DNA of 64,000 bases, taken from assembly GCA_035048495.1 (NCBI GenBank), contig CM068553.1:9107259-9171258 (forward strand), read 5' to 3'. The translations under genes and the position numbers were made by a program. The notes under the pieces are model-generated. The model saw nothing but the letters and a program-made list of their open reading frames with translations, was not told the DNA's origin and made no database searches. The stretch comes from Euptelea pleiosperma (Eukaryota > Streptophyta > Magnoliopsida > Ranunculales > Eupteleaceae). Shown here piece after piece: positions 1-10,844 of the stretch (position 1 is its first letter; every line of letters starts with the position of its first letter).

Positions 1-69
1 AACGGTTTTAACGGAAACGGGCTTGGGGCGTTATTGTTTACTGTTTAAACGGCCGTTTTTAAAACCATG
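1..69. mobile_element. Right end of a TTATAACGG-type hAT MITE, cut by window edge
   Basis: The first 69 bases are rich in AACGG/CCGTT motifs and end with AAAACCATG, the terminus seen in complete copies of this family at 12002-12337 and 26428-26792. The left end lies outside the window, so length and target duplication cannot be checked. Confidence 0.55.
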
Positions 70-159
70 GTTAGACCGTTATAATTTTTTTTTTCAATAA
101 TTTGATAAATACATATAAAATTTGTGAGCAACGGTCGGGTATATGCGCAACGGTCAAAT

Positions 160-410
160 AGCCGATTCAATTGGAGCCAAATCAATTCTAGAGCCGATTG
201 AATCGGAGCCAAATCAATTCTGGCACCGATTGAATTGGAGCCAAATTAGATTTGACGCCGATTGAAACGGAGCCAATTGAATCGGAGCCAAATCAATTTT
301 GGCGCCGATTGAATCGGCGTCAATCTAATTTGGCCCCAATTCAATTGGCTACTTAAAGGGTTTTTTGGATATTATGTTTTGAAAAATTTGACGCCGATTC
401 GAATGGCTAT
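160..410. repeat. Tandem array of about 32-bp units
   Basis: Units begin GCCGATTGAATCGGAGCC and continue AAATCAATTCTGG. Five to six imperfect copies run head to tail and then decay into inverted versions (GGCGTCAATCTAATTTGG). Each unit holds short internal palindromes such as CCGATTGAATCGG. No coding potential is seen. The stretch from 411 to 865 is AT-rich with no gene that I recognise. Confidence 0.75.
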
Positions 411-865
411 GTGTATTCGGTTTTATAATTTTTGAAAACAAGTATTCTTTTCTACAAATAGATTTAATTTTGTATTTTTTTTCACAATTTTCTGTTGTCC
501 TTTTGTTGATTTGTTTTTTTCCTTAGAACTGAGTCAACTTGTCCCACAAGCGACCATTGTAGCTACTCCTCCCATCATCGTGATTCGTGACCCACGTAAC
601 CTAACCCCAACTACTCCGGAGTGGTGATCATATATATGGTCCGGGGTCCATGTGGTGCCCAACTGCTCGGGCTACTAATATAAATTCAAATATAATCATC
701 AAAATCTTGGTAAAAATACATGCATTTGGCCTGTATCCACTGAGGGACTGGCCAAACATTCATACGGTCAGCGTCCACGCTAAGATTGTGCCATGTGGTC
801 CCACTGCAGTAACTTGGAAAGTAAATGATATTGATTGCATCGTCCTGACGATACGGGCCAATCTG

Positions 866-1320
866 GAGTAAAACTTCGCTGACATTCAGCCCAGCCGATG
901 ACAGCCCACAATGAGACACGTTTCTCGTGGAGTAAAAATTCTTTCACAAGATTATGTGATAGAAGCCAGTCACAACCCACAAATGGAGACACGTGGCACA
1001 CTATTAGAGGGCGCTAACCGTATTTCTGTTTAGCTAGTCCCTCGGTGGACTTGTAAATCGAAATCAGGCTGATTAGTGATTTCGAAGCGTTAGATTAAAG
1101 TAATTTTCATGGGTTTATTTTAACCGTAGGAGTTTGAGCATTATTGAGCATTATTTGGGTGCAAAGATCCAAAGGTTATAAATCACTAATCAGGCTGATT
1201 TTGGGTTTATAGTTCCACCGAGGGACTGGCCAAACATCCACACGGTCATCACCCTGTAATAGTATGCCACGGGGCTTGTATTATGGGTTGTGACCGGCTT
1301 CGGTCACATCGGTCACATCT
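866..1320. mobile_element. G-box MITE superfamily: truncated copy plus full copy
   Basis: A left terminus (GAGTAAAACTTCGCTGAC) at 866 is followed by a second left terminus at about 931. The core with inverted arms then follows: the TGATTAGTGATTT arm near 1070 and its complement near 1185, then the GGACTGGCCAAACATCCA block and a CCACGGGG-degraded G-box near 1270. It abuts the next element at 1326. A further partial arm lies at 717-800. Confidence 0.6.
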
Positions 1321-1325
1321 ATACC

Positions 1326-1720
1326 GAGTAAACCTTCGATCTGAGCGAAGGAGATCACAGCACACAATACAAGCCATGTGGCACACTCTTAGAGGGTGAT
1401 GACTGCATGGATGTTTGACCAATCACTAGGTGGACCTACAAATCAACAATTAGCCTGATTAGTAATTTAAAACCTTTGGATCTTTGCTACCAAATAACGC
1501 TCAATAATGCTCAAATTCCTACGGTTAAAATCAACCCATGAGAATAACTTCAATCCAATGGTTAGAAATCACTGATCAAGTTTATTTTTGATTTGTAGGT
1601 CCACCTAATGATTGGCCAAACATCCATACGGCCAGAGCCCTCTATGAGTGCTCCACGTGACCTGTATTGTGTGCTATGATAGGCTTCGCTCACAACATGG
1701 ACTGAGCGAAGGTTTACTTC
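1326..1720. mobile_element. G-box superfamily MITE with 9-bp target duplication
   Basis: The element is 395 bp with termini GAGTAAACCTTCG and CGAAGGTTTACTTC. It is flanked by ATCTATACC on the left and ATGTATACC on the right, 8 of 9 bases alike, which fits a Mutator-like (MULE) insertion. Its two arms are inverted copies of the family core. It has no ORF of its own. The stretch 1730-2630 holds a C-rich and then AT-rich sequence with no recognisable gene. Confidence 0.75.
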
Positions 1721-2629
1721 ATGTATACCTTGTTACATCACGATTCACGACCATTACAAGTTACAAGTACATCAGACAAACAGATCATGAAAATTTCATT
1801 GACGGACGAGTATAACTATGCTAATGAATAGTAAAGTTCCCACGGTAAAAAGGAAATTTTCGATACCTCGTCAATTTCTCCTCTCCCCCCACTTTCTCTT
1901 ATTTTCCCTCCACAATTTTTGAAATTTTCTAATTAACCCGTGGACTCATCGAAATCTCTTATCCCCCCCCCCTCTCCCCATCCACCCTCATCACACCGCT
2001 AACCCTATTTTCTCTCCAGCATCGTCGGTCGTCATTTTTCTCTGTCGTTGTTGGTCGTCAGAGAGTGGAGGCACCTCTCATTCCGTAAGTACTCATCATT
2101 GTTCGGACTGCTACTTCACTGTTCAGACTCTTAAGTTCGAACAATCTATTAATTCAAAGACCATGACCGAGAAAAAAAAAACTCCACAATGTATCGTTCT
2201 GGCAAGATTACTATAAATTCTTGTTAGAATGGTATCGAAATTAAAGTTAGAATGATTTTGTTGATTAAAAAAATTGAATTCAAATACATACATCCATTAA
2301 TTCTTCTATTGATTGTTTTACTCAAAAGTTCCCAATGAGAATTACAGAAGATGTAGAATACAACCCTAGAATCTTTTAGGTATTCTCCTTTTGTTTTTTA
2401 AATAGTCGTCCCCCTTGCTTTTAAATAGTCTCCTTTGCTTTCTCCCTATTCTTACAGTTTTGAATTTTAAAGGAGATGAGTAGATATAGAAAAGGATTAA
2501 TTAGATAAACAAATGGGATAGTTGCTATTTTATATATCTTGTGGGGGAAGATAAGAGAAAACATATGGGATATAGAAGTCATTTTAATTATAGTTTAAGT
2601 GGGGGATAAGAAGAGAAATTAACGGCACC

Positions 2630-2824
2630 CCGTTAAAATCACCCATGAAAATGACTCCAATCCAATGCTTAGAAATCACTAATCAGAATTAGTGATTTTT
2701 GGTTTGTAGGTCTAGGATTGGCCAAACATCTAGACAGTCATTGTCCTCTAAGAATGTCCCACGTGGTTCATATTGCAGGCTGTCATGGCCTTCCCAGACT
2801 GCGGCTGTCAGCAAAGTTTTACTC
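2630..2824. mobile_element. Right half of a G-box superfamily MITE
   Basis: Only the right arm is present: the ACTAATCAG block, the GGATTGGCCAAACATC block, CCCACGTGG near 2759, and the terminus GTCAGCAAAGTTTTACTC ending near 2824. The left half is missing. Confidence 0.65.
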
Positions 2825-2845
2825 TGCGAGTAGCTGCTCTCGTCT

Positions 2846-3022
2846 GAGTAAAACTTCTATCACAAGAAATTGTAAATCACACAATCACAAGCCAATGAGT
2901 TCTCGGCACGTACACAAGTGCTTTGTAACGTGCCATGAGCTTTTGCTTTGAGGTGTACGTGCCGAGAACTCATTGGCTGTGATTGTGTGATTTGCAATCC
3001 GATTGTGACAGAAGTTTTACTC
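2846..3022. mobile_element. 177-bp hairpin MITE with perfect 9-bp target duplication
   Basis: Termini GAGTAAAACTTCT and AGAAGTTTTACTC enclose a near-perfect hairpin whose arms carry CAATGAGTTCTCGGCACGTA and its complement. It is flanked by the exact direct repeat CTCTCGTCT at 2837-2845 and 3023-3031. The termini match the larger G-box MITEs but the interior is unrelated, so this is a separate non-autonomous MULE-type element. It sits about 340 bp upstream of the KCS start codon. Confidence 0.85.
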
Positions 3023-3344
3023 CTCTCGTCTTGTCTCTGGTGCAGTTCTGAAAATTATGACGAGCCACAGTTTGCGGTACAACGGAGACTTCAAAGTTTA
3101 AAGCATGTCCTCCTCTAAACATGCCACGTGGAGCATTGGCCTACTGATATTATGCATATTTGACCACCTTTTGCTTATCTATAGATCAAAAAATCAGTTT
3201 ATCCGAATACAATCCAACGGTTTAGACCTAGGGACGACGATATTACAAAAGACTAGACCTACTACCCATTTCTTTAAGGTGGTCAAACATCAAGGTGTCC
3301 ATAAATGGCGCCATGCGCAGATTAAGCCCCAACCCCAACTACCA

Positions 3345-3366
3345 CCTCTCTCTCTCTCTCTCTCTC
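3345..3366 (+). repeat. (CT)n tract in the KCS leader
   Basis: A 22-base CT run ends directly at the chosen KCS start codon (3367). Pyrimidine patches of this kind are common near plant transcription starts. It is in frame with an upstream ATG at 3313, which would turn it into a Leu-Ser repeat; that reading looks artificial. Confidence 0.7.
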
Positions 3367-4863
3367 ATGGAAGCTCGTTCCAAGCTCAAGCTTGACCCTC
3401 AACTCCGTCATCTCAACAACACTCCTCCTTCTAATCTCTTAATAAACAATGTCCTTTCAACTCTCTTGGATCTTCTAAAAATTTCTGCACTCTTCCTAGT
3501 GATTTCCATAGAAGCTTGTGTGATCATCACGTTCAGATGGAAACCCATTTATCATCTCTTCCCCATATCATGTTTTCTCCTGTTCTTTGCCTTCAAACAG
3601 TTTCTTTCAACTCCTTCTCCCGTCTATCTAGTCGATTTCTCATGTCTCAAGCCACCAAGCTACTGCAGGGTTCCCTTCTCAACCTACATCGAAAATGCCT
3701 CCATGTTCAACTGCTTCAACGAAGAAAGCATGACTTTCATGTCCAAAATCCTCACTTCTTCAGGACAAGGAGAACAAACCTATCTTCCACCTCCTTTACA
3801 CTGCATCCCACCAAGTACTTGTCATCAAGAATCCATTAAAGAAGCTCAAATGGTTCTCTTCCCTATCATGGATGATCTTCTCTCCAAAACCCTAATTTCA
3901 CCTCTTGACATAGATATCCTCATCGTAAACTGTAGTGGCTTCTGCCCTTCCCCTTCTCTTTCCTCCATTGTCATTAACAAATACGCCATGAGAGCTGACA
4001 TTAAAAGTTTTAACCTCTCTGGAATGGGGTGCAGTGCTAGTGCAATCGGTGTCGACGTCGCTAAAAACCTCTTGAAGATTTACAAGAACTCCTACGCTGT
4101 TGTTCTCAGCACGGAGATTATATCTACTGGTTGGTATGCTGGTAATGAGAAACCCAAGTTGCTCCTTAACTGTCTCTTCCGCATGGGCAGTGCAGCAGTC
4201 TTGCTAACAAATCGAAAAGACGCCAAGAACACGTCGAAATACAAGCTGTTTCGGACGGTAAGGACACAGAGAGCCTTCGAAGACAAGGCTTACCTTTCTG
4301 CTATACGTGAAGAGGATTCAAAAGGGATAACTGGGTTTACTCTCAACCGAGACCTGTTGCAGGTCGCAGGCGAGACTCTACGATCGAACATAACTGTTCT
4401 TGGTGCGTCAATCTTGCCTTTCCAAGAGAAAATCCGTCACAGTCTCTCGATACTCCGGAAAAGATTTATCAACCCATCTGGGGATGTTTATGTGCCGGAT
4501 TTCACGTCGGTGATACAGCACTACTGTATACCGACGTCGGGGAAGGCGGTGATAAGGGACATAAGTAAAGGGTTGAAGCTGAGTGAAAGGGAGGTGGAAG
4601 CAGCGACGATGACGTTGCACCGATATGGAAACCAGTCGTCTTCATCGATGTGGTACGAGCTGGCTTACATGGAGGCTAAGGGGAGAGTGAAGAAGGGTGA
4701 TAAGGTGTGGCAGCTTGGGATGGGGAGCGGACCTAAATGCAACACTGTGGTGTGGGAGTGCCTGAGGCCTTTAGTCAATGAGTCAAAGAAAGGACCATGG
4801 TCCGATTGCATTGATGGGTATCCAATCGTCTCTGATGATCCAGATCTTGTTAGCTGCCGATGA
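3367..4863 (+). CDS. KCS: 3-ketoacyl-CoA synthase-like protein, catalytic His replaced by Pro
   Basis: Single exon, 498 residues, the usual KCS length. KCS enzymes condense malonyl-CoA with long acyl-CoAs in the ER for wax, suberin and very-long-chain lipids. Two hydrophobic stretches (about residues 35-58 and 65-82) precede the FAE1/KCS condensing domain. The nucleophile is Cys222 in GMGCSAS, and Asn422 lies in LHRYGNQSSSS. At the position of FAE1 His391, normally in IHAGG, the codon at 4531 is CCG, giving CIPTSGKAV (Pro389). The spacing to Cys and Asn matches FAE1 with a constant offset of two, so the substitution is not an alignment slip. ATG 3367 was chosen because it opens a normal N-terminus; ATG 3313 would add 18 residues encoded by the CT repeat. 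The frame is intact, so the gene may be active in a non-catalytic or altered role. The family call is firm; the subfamily is not resolved. Confidence 0.93.
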   Translation: MEARSKLKLDPQLRHLNNTPPSNLLINNVLSTLLDLLKISALFLVISIEACVIITFRWKPIYHLFPISCFLLFFAFKQFLSTPSPVYLVDFSCLKPPSYCRVPFSTYIENASMFNCFNEESMTFMSKILTSSGQGEQTYLPPPLHCIPPSTCHQESIKEAQMVLFPIMDDLLSKTLISPLDIDILIVNCSGFCPSPSLSSIVINKYAMRADIKSFNLSGMGCSASAIGVDVAKNLLKIYKNSYAVVLSTEIISTGWYAGNEKPKLLLNCLFRMGSAAVLLTNRKDAKNTSKYKLFRTVRTQRAFEDKAYLSAIREEDSKGITGFTLNRDLLQVAGETLRSNITVLGASILPFQEKIRHSLSILRKRFINPSGDVYVPDFTSVIQHYCIPTSGKAVIRDISKGLKLSEREVEAATMTLHRYGNQSSSSMWYELAYMEAKGRVKKGDKVWQLGMGSGPKCNTVVWECLRPLVNESKKGPWSDCIDGYPIVSDDPDLVSCR

Positions 4864-4934
4864 TGATGATGATTATGGTCAAGAGTTTTAGATGCAGGAG
4901 ATGTTGCTTGTGAACTTTGAACTTTGAACTTTGA

Positions 4935-5075
4935 AATTTGGACTCGAAGTTAGTGAATTCTAAGCATTCGATTGGAGTTGTGTTTTCATGAGTTGATTTT
5001 TAACCATCGAATTTGAGTATTATTTTGGGTACAAAGATCTAACGGTTTAAAATCACTAATCATGCTGATGTTTTA
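4935..5075. mobile_element. Core fragment of G-box superfamily MITE
   Basis: Starts about 70 bp after the KCS stop. It keeps the GATTGGAGT block, a degenerate form of the family's central motif and the inverted ATCACTAATCATGCTGAT arm, but has no termini. Confidence 0.55.
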
Positions 5076-5258
5076 GAATGACATGGATAGTAGTTAAGTG
5101 GGTATTTAGTTGGTGCACACGTGCGTACAATCCGATGTTTCCAAGCCACACGGTAGATGTTTCTCACAAGAGAAAGATTTACAAAAAACACAATCTTTAT
5201 ATGCTAGAGTACGAAAACAGTACTCTTTATATGATAAGAGTACCTAAACGATCGGTTG

Positions 5259-5664
5259 GGCAACGAATCAGTCTCCGTTGACAGTCCTGAAATTACAGGA
5301 TTCTGTACAGGATACAATATATGCCACGTGGCACACTCGTGGAGGACTCCGAGCGTATGGATGTTTGTCCAATACCTAGGTGGACCTACAAACCAAAATT
5401 TAGTCTGATTAGTGATTTCTAGACGTTGGATTGGACTTATTTTCATGGGTTGATCTCAACTGTGGGAATTATAGCGGTATTTGAGGTAGAAAGATCCAAC
5501 ACCTAGAAATCACTAATCAGGCTGAATTTTGGTTTGTAGGTCCACCTAGGGATTGGACAAACATCCATACGGTCAGACTCCTCTTAAGAGTGTGCCATAT
5601 GGTACATATTTGTGTCCTGTTCAAAATCCTGTCATTTTAGGGCTGTCAACGAGCCCGACCCTAC
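5259..5664. mobile_element. G-box superfamily MITE with GGGTCAGGCT-type ends
   Basis: Left end resembles CGTTGACAGTCCTGAAAT and right end GGGCTGTCAACGAGCCCGACCC, matching the better-preserved copy at 39258-39656. The perfect palindrome GCCACGTGGC lies at 5323-5332 near the left end; the right-hand G-box has decayed to GCCATATGG. The stretch 5665-6140 is AT-rich with GAGTCGAGTTCGAGT-type repeats and no gene. Confidence 0.7.
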
Positions 5665-6269
5665 TAAAAATAGGTATGTTCTACAAATCTTGGATGTTTT
5701 ATGTTCGAGTCAACCCAAAACTCGGCTGAGTTGACTCGACTCGGCTGAATTTTGAGTTGCCTTGAAATAAACTCGAATCGAATATACAACGGGCTTGGTT
5801 TGTTGTTTTTCTGTAAAAAATGACGCACAAAGTTCGTTGTTTTATAATCGACACACCAATAAGTTTCTCGAACGCTTATTCAACTCAAATTCAACCAAAT
5901 ATTATAAATTCTGACTATAAAAATATAAGACTTATATATTAATGTTAATATATGTATGTAATATTAATATATACTACTCGAGTCGAGTTCGAGTCTTCAA
6001 GTTAACTCAACTCGGTAGACTTTCGAGTTGAGTTGAGTTTTCAAACACTTTTAATTACAAAATTTTTTCCCTCCAGTAACCAATCATTTCGATCTTAGTG
6101 GTGTTTCAAATTTATCATTCGTCTCCAAAAAACCTCTGTTTCGGTTATGTTTTTAGGAGCTCGCCACCAAGCCTTTCCTTGTCCAGTATCCATTCTGAGT
6201 GGGGATTGGAGATCTAATGATATAGAGATGAGACCATCAAATCAAAGCACAAGCACTTCAAGGACAAGA

Positions 6270-6424
6270 AGGCTGTCATTGACCTTAGTAAGTCGTTGGC
6301 GCTCTACCACTGTGCTACTGAGGAACAACGGGAAATTAGATCTCATAGAGTTCAATTCCCGTTCTTAACCCATGACCAATATGAACCCGAAGCTTCCTTC
6401 GTAACTCCCAGAACTTCTTCGTAG
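6270..6424 (-). other. Possible plastid DNA insert with a trnN-GUU 5' part
   Basis: On the minus strand 6324-6300 reads like the first 25-26 bases of plastid tRNA-Asn (acceptor strand, A-box and D-arm) with one difference, and then departs from the tRNA. The sequence 6325-6420 resembles plastid spacer as I recall it, and is less AT-rich than its neighbours. The tRNA is not complete, so no functional tRNA is called. The stretch 6425-7690 holds only short ORFs that I do not recognise. Confidence 0.4.
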
Positions 6425-7694
6425 TGGCTCCCTAGCGAGACGAGTTGCCAAAAGACTACTCGCTACTAACTGAAGGCGTGGCGTTTTGCAGCCTTATTTA
6501 CTTGCAATACCCTCCTTATGAATGTGAAATACCCAACAAATTCAAGATTACAAATAATAAAAACTTGAGGTTGATAGATACCCATTCAATAAAATTAAAA
6601 TCGCCCAACATACAATTAGATTTTTTTGATCATCAGAAACTTGGGGACAATCTTAACAATTAGACACATCACATTCTGTTGGATCATCAGAAAAATATGC
6701 CAAGTGGTTCAAAAAGCCTACAAATCAGATAGATGCAATCAACACATTGCACAAATTTTTAAACCTATAAGATCTCCAAGTACTATTTAAACTTATCAGA
6801 CATGAAAATTTTACGAACGATCGAAAAACCTGAATTAACACAATCATCTATTTTGGTTCTAGTTTGCATGTTGTTTGGTTAGCAACTATCCAATTATAAT
6901 ATTAACCAAGTGAGAGATCAATAATAATAAGGAACAGGTTCCGATGACCAACAAAAGTGAACCAAAAAAGCTCACGGTTTTTATCGGCCATGGATACCCA
7001 TAATCCAATTGTGGTTTTGCTTTTGCAAAAGTGATGCCAGCTCAGCACTATTAACCACCATTGGATTCTCGGGATCCGGCGAGAAAAAACATGAATTTTT
7101 TTGGTTCACTTTTGTTGGTCATCGGAACTCTACCCTAATAATAATAAGGATAACAATAAAATGCGTGGAAACACTGGGGTTTGTCCCTACAAAACCGATA
7201 CCCATTGAGGATGGAGCATAAAATCAATGTCATATTCAAGCAATTCTCCATTTTTTCTTCTCTTATACTTATTATTCTTTCTGAGATTGAGATGGTTTTG
7301 TCATATACAACGAAGACCAATGACAACACCAGCACGGTAGAATATTCAAGTCAAAAGATCTTGTGCCCAAGATATATCTCTCTCTATGGAAGACATCCAA
7401 TCCAATTAGGTCATTCAATTCATCTTCTTCTTGAGTGGAGAACCCAGTAATGGCAAGTAACCGATGAGATGCTTCAGCTTCAATGGTCTTCCCATCTTAG
7501 CACACCTGACAACCCAATCTACACTCATAAACCAGAGTTTTGGTATAAATATAAAGGAACACATACACAAGGTGTTTATAGTAGACATAGCAGTACTGAT
7601 GTCATCAACCCAAGTGACTAGAAACCTGCAACCATTTGAACAAAAGTTTATGATTAAACGGAGGATTGAATGCCTCAATTATTGTACGAAACAT

Positions 7695-7750
7695 ACCAAT
7701 GGACGTACCAGTGGACGCTTTGTCGGGGAGTGTCATTGGCACGGGTCATT
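7695..7750. repeat. Fragment of the CTTTGTCGGAGAGTGCC repeat
   Basis: It carries GCTTTGTCGGGGAGTGTC and GGCACGGGTCA, the end block of the repeat that forms the P450 A promoter (35586-35790) and the array at 41515-42330. Confidence 0.5.
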
Positions 7751-8479
7751 TTTTAGTTATTGTTCAATATTTCAATTTTGAGTGGATAAAATATAATTTA
7801 AATTATTAATTTTTTTTTAATTTAGTGGATCAGATCGGATCGGATCAAGTCCGAAACTCATTTATTTATTTTCGATCGAATCGGCTTTGAATCAAGATTG
7901 TGTGATCGGATCTCTTATCGTATCCAATCCAAATCGACATATTTTCTTTCTGGATTGGTCCAAATCAGCACTGATCCGACTTGAACCCAATCTATTAACA
8001 GACCTAAAGGGAAACCATATAGGGCTTAAGCTAATATAGAGGTAATTAAGGGACTGTTTTGGAAATATTGGTATGTATTTAATAATCGACCTTGTGTGTT
8101 AAAATAATAAGTATATACAGAGAAGTAGAGGTATAAAAGTTTTTTGAAAGTCCGAAAATGCCCTTAAATACATAAAAATATGAGGGTTTTTTTGGAAAAA
8201 GTTGGTAAGAACATGGGTCATTGCTATCGTGGAGCTTGTTCCTGAACTGGGTTGAAATGGGTCAATTCAGTCCTGACCCACATAACAAAACCCAAACCCG
8301 AACCTAGAAATGGGAGCTTGAATAGGGTTGTTCATGTCCGGGCGTCTCAACACAAGTTGAGGCCTAAGGTGAAAACTCTATAAAAAGTATTTTTTATATA
8401 TTTAATATATTAATATATATGCTGTTAATTAAAAAAATTAAACTCTCTATATTATTTTAAATCTTTAAATAAAAAATTA

Positions 8480-8683
8480 GGCTCAGGCTCCGAGGACCCC
8501 CTTTTTCTGACCCCTCCGTGTTGCGCGTTGGGCGTAGATTTCACGAATCCAATGGTGGTTGTCAATGCCCCAAAAAGTGATGCCAGCTCGGCTCTGACAA
8601 CCACCGTTGGATTCTTGAAATCCATGGCCGAGCACACAAACACGAGAGGGGTCAGAAAAAAGGGGGTCCCTTGAGCCTGACCC
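8480..8683. mobile_element. GGCTCAGGCTCCGAGG MITE, copy 1
   Basis: A 204-bp inverted-repeat element. The ends GGCTCAGGCTCCGAGGACC and GGGTCCCTTGAGCCTGACCC are complementary apart from a few changes. The flanks AAAAAATTA and AAAAAAATA agree in 8 of 9 bases. The arms carry AATCCAATGGTGGTTG and its complement. Other copies lie at 24784-24983 and 61671-61885. Confidence 0.75.
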
Positions 8684-8719
8684 AAAAAAATATTCTTGAT
8701 AATAGAAAACTACGGAAAA

Positions 8720-9060
8720 AAGTTAGATGCAGAGGACTCGCGGCCCTAAATAGATTATTTTGGGGGCCCAATGACTGCTTGCATGTTCAGCCCACCTATT
8801 GGTGGAAATACACACTAAAAATCAGCTTGATTTATGATTTCTAGCCATATGATTTACTACCCAAAAGCATGCTTAAATCCAACGGCTAGAATCATGTCCT
8901 AAAAAGTACTAAAATCTATAGCTAGAGATAATCAATCAAGATGATTTTTGGTTTGTATATCCAGTAAGGGGTGGGCTATAAATCCATGTGGTTAGTGGGA
9001 CCTGGGCTGGGGGCCTTTTCTCAGTGACGGGCCTTAGGCGATCGCCATAATGACCTTAAG
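8720..9060. mobile_element. GATGCAGAGGAC-ended variant MITE
   Basis: The left end has GATGCAGAGGACT, and the inverted arms have AATCAGCTTGATTTATGATT and its complement near 8945. It resembles the more intact copy at 57460-57850. From 9060 to 10600 I see GACCCG/GGGTC-rich degenerate repeats and AT-rich spacer, but no gene. Confidence 0.5.
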
Positions 9061-10640
9061 GTAGAGCCGGCCCTGGTCAGGTCGCATCAAGGCTTGCCAC
9101 GCTTAGGGGTGTACATTTGAGCTACCCAGCCCGATCTGTTGAGCTTTTCTACGTTTTGACCCGTTCCAAAACTCAATGGCCCTACCCAAGCCCGGATTAA
9201 AGCGTAAAAAATTGGGTCACACTCATGTTTCGGGCCCACTACATTTTATTTTATTTTTGAAAAATCTCCAAAAATAGAAGGGGATGAGATTTTTTTTTTT
9301 TTATTTTCTTTAAATCGGGTTTCAGGCCCGGCTCAGGCCAGGTTCAGGTTCAGTGAAGGTTTCGGTATGGAACCCAGATCTGGACCAAAGTTTTTGGACA
9401 GGACCCGGGCCAGGACACAGTGAGTAGGAGAAATCCAAATTCATTTTCCTTTGAAGACCAGAAAACCGAGAAAATTTTTGAAGGGGCTGAAATTTAGAAG
9501 CAGGATCATGCGCCAATGTTGTTGCCCCAAGTTAACTCTGGTGTACCCGGTGCAATATCATCGGCCACATGATTGCTGTTTCTAAATTTCCGCCGCTTCA
9601 AAATTTTTCTCGAAGAAAACCTTACAATAGGGGCTTGACCATAGACAATCATTGGCTGTTATGGACGACATGTGGCACCCAAGCGGGTACACCGCCTTCC
9701 CCGACGTCCAAATCGAAGTAGTTAGTCCAAATCATAAACATTGCATCCATCACATTTTTTTAAGTAGTTAGTCAAGATAAAACAATCTGAATGGTCCAAA
9801 TCGAAGAATTCAATTATGTGCGCAATGACGCTAAATGCCATATCGGATCTTGTTTTGGCCCACATGCATCTCATAACAACCTTGAGTATAAAAGACGTGA
9901 AACCCATGAACAATTAATATTTATGAGTTTTTTTTTTTAAAAACAATATATACGCCTTTTAAAAAATGCTCCTGCGATATCACATGTTGAATATAAATAC
10001 AGATATTTTGGTGACTATAAAATTCTTTTCTAATTAAAAAGTATCGTTTTTTTTTCTTTTTTAATTACGCTCGTGTGCCTCTCCTCTAGTTTTTTATTTT
10101 TATTTTTTAATAGGAATATTTAATGAACTGATATTGCCAGGCGTGTTTCATACGATCGAGCATATATTTTAAGTAAATTAGATAAAATACCCTCTTTTAT
10201 TTGTTATGAAATGTCTAAAATTAAGGGTGAAACTCATGCGACTATGGTCCGGTTGTGGTTGAGGGGAGGGCCCGCACTAGCCAGAGCCCAACTCAACATT
10301 TTGGGCTTGAGATGCTCTGCCCCAGTCTAACCTAAGCTACTCATATTTTAACCTAAGCCTAACTCAGGTTGGGTTAGATAGGTAATAAATGATTTATTAA
10401 TTTATGGTAATTAAATCTTTATATATACATTAATATAAATTATGCTAGTAATCAAGCTACCTATATGATTGTAATTTACTGTAGGGTCGGAATCAGGGAC
10501 AGAGGATTCAACATGCTTTTTATCCGAAATTGTGAGTCGTGGATGCTCACACCATCCGACCGCCAGAAATGCAAAGTCATGGGTTCTTAAAGCCAAACAA
10601 AGAGTGAGGAAGCCAAGCCGAGACCTCCCAAACTTTTAAG

Positions 10641-10771
10641 GCTCTGATACCATGTTAAACAACCATTTACCCCAAAAGATTGACCTGTTGGGAAAAGGTG
10701 AAACGACTATGTATACCAACGGGTCGTCAGGCCAACACAACATGTGCACAGAAACACACCCTCAACTAACA
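10641..10771 (-). mobile_element. TRIM-like short LTR with tRNA-Met primer-binding site
   Basis: Read on the minus strand, 10771-10653 is a 119-bp unit starting TGTTAGTTGAGG and ending TTTAACA. It is followed directly by TGGTATCAGAGCC, the classic initiator tRNA-Met primer-binding site. A 119-bp LTR with no coding region is the size of a TRIM element. No second LTR was found to the left, so it is a remnant or 5' end only. Confidence 0.65.
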
Positions 10772-10844
10772 ATTATTAATTTATATCCATTGGATTAGAG
10801 TCTTTTTCATGGTTTGTTTTTAATCGTGGATTTTGAGCATTATT

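Noticed and set aside
3295..3366. Longer KCS N-terminus from GTG 3295 or ATG 3313
   Set aside because: The added residues come from the CT microsatellite and the leader; ATG 3367 gives a normal KCS N-terminus.
3105..3395. 96-codon ORF upstream of and overlapping the KCS start
   Set aside because: It has no recognisable motif, overlaps the KCS leader in another frame and includes the CT repeat.
6300..6324. Functional tRNA-Asn gene
   Set aside because: Only the first third resembles the tRNA; anticodon and T arms are missing.
7135..7781. Short ORFs on both strands near 7.1-7.8 kb
   Set aside because: No motif, no codon pattern and overlap on both strands; the right end runs into a repeat.
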